Source: an uncultured Opitutales bacterium
Lineage (GTDB): Bacteria; Verrucomicrobiota; Verrucomicrobiia; Opitutales; Intestinicryptomonadaceae
NCBI GenBank assembly: GCA_900552245.1
Contig: URYY01000099.1
Location: 1-8,202, forward strand
Direction of reading: 5' to 3'
Length of the DNA: 8,202 nucleotides
Shown: piece by piece, positions 6,594 to 8,202 of the stretch
Position numbering within the stretch: position 1 is the stretch's first letter
Layout of the letters: each line of letters begins with the position of its first letter
Position numbers and translations under genes: made by a program
Notes under the pieces: generated by a model
Databases searched by the model: none
What the model saw: only the letters and a program-made list of their open reading frames with translations
Told to the model about the DNA's origin: nothing

Positions 6594-7781
6594 ATGAAAA
6601 TTTTATTCAGAGTATTTCTTGCGCTTTTTGCAATGTCTCTTGCAAGTAGCGCTTTTTCAAAGCAAGAGAGTTTCAAAGCTCTTTCAAATCGCGTTTTTGA
6701 CCTTGCGCAAAAACAGTATATTGCAATGTCCGAATCTGTGAAAGATTCAGGGCGCTTCCCAAGGAGCATAAAAGATGGAAAGCTCGAAACTTCTGACAGG
6801 GGGTGGTGGTGCAGCGGATTTTTTCCGGGTTCATTGTGGTATATTTACGAATACGGAAAAGATGAGAGTGTCAAAAATCTCGCACTGCTTTTTACAAAGA
6901 AATTAGAGCCGCTCAGCTTTGCGAATACGCCGATTGACCACGACATAGGCTTTCAGATAAATTGCTCGTACGGCAACGCCTATAGGCTTACTAAAGATAA
7001 GGCGCTTTTGCCCATAATGCTTGCTTCTGCCGAAAAGCTTTCAAAGCGCTTTAGCCCGAAGGTTGGGGCAATAAAAAGTTGGAATTGGAAGAGTGGTTAT
7101 CCGGTTATAATAGACAATATGATGAATCTGGAGCTTCTATGTAAGGCTTCTAAAATCAGCTCTAATAAGGCCTACTTAGACGTGGCAAAGGCGCATGCGG
7201 ACACTACTATGGAGAATCATTTTAGGCCTGACGGCAGTTCCTTTCATCTTGTTTTGTACGATGAAAATAGCGGGGCTGTCCTGCGCAGGCAAACTTGGCA
7301 GGGCTTAAGCGACGCTTCCGCATGGGCGCGCGGGCAGGCGTGGGGCTTATACGGCTATGTCATGATGTACCGCGAAACTGAGGTTTGCGCCTATCTAAGG
7401 CAGGCTGAGAAAATCGCAAAGTTTATTTTGGAGCATAAAAATCTTCCCGCAGATAAAGTTCCGCTCTGGGATTTTGACGCTCCGAAAGATGGCTTGCGCG
7501 ACGCCTCCGCAGCTGCAATTATCGCTTCTGCTCTAATAGACCTAAGCCAGCTTACAAAGGATAGAAAGCTATCAAAACTTTGCTTGCAGACTGCCGAGAC
7601 TCAGCTTAGGACACTCTCAAGCGACGCGTATCTTGCAAAGCCCGGAACGAACTGCAATTTTATTTTAAAGCATTCGGTTGGCTCTTTGCCGCACAAGTCG
7701 GAAGTTGATGTGCCGCTTAGCTATGCAGACTACTACTTTTTGGAAGCATTGTTAAAGTTTAACAGATTGGGGATTTACTAG
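6594..7781 (+). CDS. Secreted GH88 unsaturated glucuronyl hydrolase
   Basis: GH88 enzymes remove the unsaturated uronic acid that polysaccharide lyases leave at the non-reducing end of oligosaccharides from hyaluronan, chondroitin, heparin or similar polymers. They do so by hydrating the double bond. The 395-residue product has a Sec signal (2-22, likely cut near AFS/K) and then an (alpha/alpha)6-barrel. Visible family motifs are WWCSGFFPGSLW (71-82), DHDIGF (115-120), IIDNMMN (172-178), ARGQAWGLYGY (245-255), DASAAAI (303-309) and VDVPLSYADYYFLEAL (371-386). Asp117 and Asp174 are the likely counterparts of the two catalytic Asp of Bacillus UGL. ATG 6594 is chosen over ATG 6540 because it begins the signal peptide and has AGG just upstream, though at short spacing. 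No lyase or transporter gene is nearby. The exact substrate is unknown. Confidence 0.93.
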   Translation: MKILFRVFLALFAMSLASSAFSKQESFKALSNRVFDLAQKQYIAMSESVKDSGRFPRSIKDGKLETSDRGWWCSGFFPGSLWYIYEYGKDESVKNLALLFTKKLEPLSFANTPIDHDIGFQINCSYGNAYRLTKDKALLPIMLASAEKLSKRFSPKVGAIKSWNWKSGYPVIIDNMMNLELLCKASKISSNKAYLDVAKAHADTTMENHFRPDGSSFHLVLYDENSGAVLRRQTWQGLSDASAWARGQAWGLYGYVMMYRETEVCAYLRQAEKIAKFILEHKNLPADKVPLWDFDAPKDGLRDASAAAIIASALIDLSQLTKDRKLSKLCLQTAETQLRTLSSDAYLAKPGTNCNFILKHSVGSLPHKSEVDVPLSYADYYFLEALLKFNRLGIY

Positions 7782-8011
7782 TGACGGAGCCGGACTGTGG
7801 GCTTAGGTGGGGGGATATATTTTGCATTCCTTGCCTAAAAATTTAACAATTTTTCCCGATGGGCTTTAATTTAGTTTTTGCGCGGCTGCAGGTACAATTA
7901 GTGCGTGGGATTTACAATTTTAGATTTGTTAAAAATAAAGCTTGCAAAATCGCGGCGATACATTTTTATTTGCAAACTTTAAATTACAAGAAGCCTATGC
8001 GCCTTCAGTTA
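7782..8011. other. Intergenic stretch between the GH88 gene and the tRNA
   Basis: No strong terminator follows the GH88 stop; only an A/T stem near 7837-7854 (AAAAATT paired with AATTTTT) was seen. A possible tRNA promoter is TTGCAA (7942-7947), 17 bases, then TTTATT (7965-7970), matching four of six -10 positions. That would leave a leader of about 35 bases before the tRNA. The promoter call is weak. Confidence 0.3.
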
Positions 8012-8088
8012 GGGGGTATAGCTCAGTTGGTTAGAGCACTTGCATGACACGCAAGGGGTCCGCAGTTCGAGTCTGCGTACTCCCACCA
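8012..8088 (+). tRNA. tRNA-Val, anticodon GAC
   Basis: The full cloverleaf can be folded by eye. The acceptor stem GGGGGTA (8012-8018) pairs with TACTCCC (8078-8084), with one G-T. The D-arm stem is GCTC/GAGC (8021-8024 and 8034-8037). The anticodon stem CTTGC/GCAAG encloses the loop ATGACAC (8044-8050). The T-arm CGCAG/CTGCG has the loop TTCGAGT. Anticodon GAC is at 8046-8048 and reads the valine codons GTC and GTT. The 3' CCA is encoded (8086-8088) after discriminator A8085. A terminator follows at once, so the gene is probably transcribed alone. Confidence 0.97.
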
Positions 8089-8095
8089 TTTTAAG

Positions 8096-8133
8096 AGCCG
8101 TAAGTTCAACAACTTGCGGCTTCTTTGTTTCTT
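8096..8133 (+). terminator. Terminator after the tRNA gene
   Basis: AGCCGTAAGTT (8096-8106) pairs with AACTTGCGGCT (8111-8121) through eleven pairs (one G-T) around CAAC. A T-rich tail with a few interruptions follows, to about 8133. It begins 8 bases after the encoded CCA, as expected for the end of a single-gene tRNA transcript. Confidence 0.88.
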
Positions 8134-8149
8134 TGAGATTGCGAGATTT

Positions 8150-8182
8150 TTGGGTCAACACCAAAGGTTGTGGAATAGGTTG
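8150..8182. repeat. Right arm of the 33-base inverted repeat
   Basis: This is the exact reverse complement of 1-33. AGGTTG occurs twice in it (8165-8170 and 8177-8182), separated by 6 bases, a 12-base period. It lies 62 bases past the tRNA-Val gene and about 17 bases past its terminator tail. No coding sequence is apparent. The last 20 bases of the window (8183-8202) are T-rich and show nothing recognisable. Confidence 0.93.
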
Positions 8183-8202
8183 ATTTTTTAGATTTGTCTT
8201 TC

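Noticed and set aside
7859..8047. 62-codon plus-strand open frame ending inside the tRNA
   Set aside because: It overlaps the tRNA-Val gene, and its final residues (GIAQLVRA) are the usual false translation of a tRNA 5' half.
1..8182. Composite transposon or insertion sequence bounded by the inverted repeat
   Set aside because: No transposase or target-site duplication is visible, and the enclosed genes are ordinary chromosomal ones.

Overview
The window reads as chromosomal DNA of moderate GC from a Gram-negative bacterium. Evidence is a lipoprotein with a lipobox, a Tat-exported protein and a Sec-exported uronyl hydrolase. The best taxonomic guess is the Verrucomicrobiota (Opitutales-like, possibly gut-associated). 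This rests on two pyrophosphate-type phosphofructokinases, no ATP-type enzyme in view, poor Shine-Dalgarno sites and a GH88 enzyme. It is an inference from gene content and cannot be proven here.

Layout. Positions 1-33 hold one arm of a perfect 33-base inverted repeat; its partner is 8150-8182, so every gene lies between the arms. On the minus strand, a PPi-dependent phosphofructokinase (2065-3327) is followed after 60 bases by aspS (214-2004), which ends at a strong terminator (163-193). Divergent from it across 214 bases is a Tat-exported protein of 309 residues (3542-4471). It resembles the amidohydrolase-2/ACMSD fold but lacks the expected metal ligands. It converges on a small lipoprotein gene (4691-4945, minus), each with its own terminator. 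A second PPi-type phosphofructokinase of another subfamily (5094-6293, plus) follows, again with a strong terminator. Then come a secreted GH88 unsaturated glucuronyl hydrolase (6594-7781, plus) and a tRNA-Val(GAC) gene (8012-8088) with its terminator.

Function. The two phosphofructokinases suggest a reversible, PPi-linked upper glycolysis, and the GH88 enzyme suggests feeding on uronic-acid polysaccharides. The AspRS carries His31 and Gly82, the pattern linked to non-discriminating enzymes that also charge tRNA-Asn. Most genes appear to be single transcription units; only the first phosphofructokinase and aspS look like a possible operon.

Most worth a second look are the terminal inverted repeat, the secreted metal-less amidohydrolase-like protein, and the two different PPi-type phosphofructokinases 1.8 kb apart. 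No CRISPR array, transposase, integrase or defence gene was seen.
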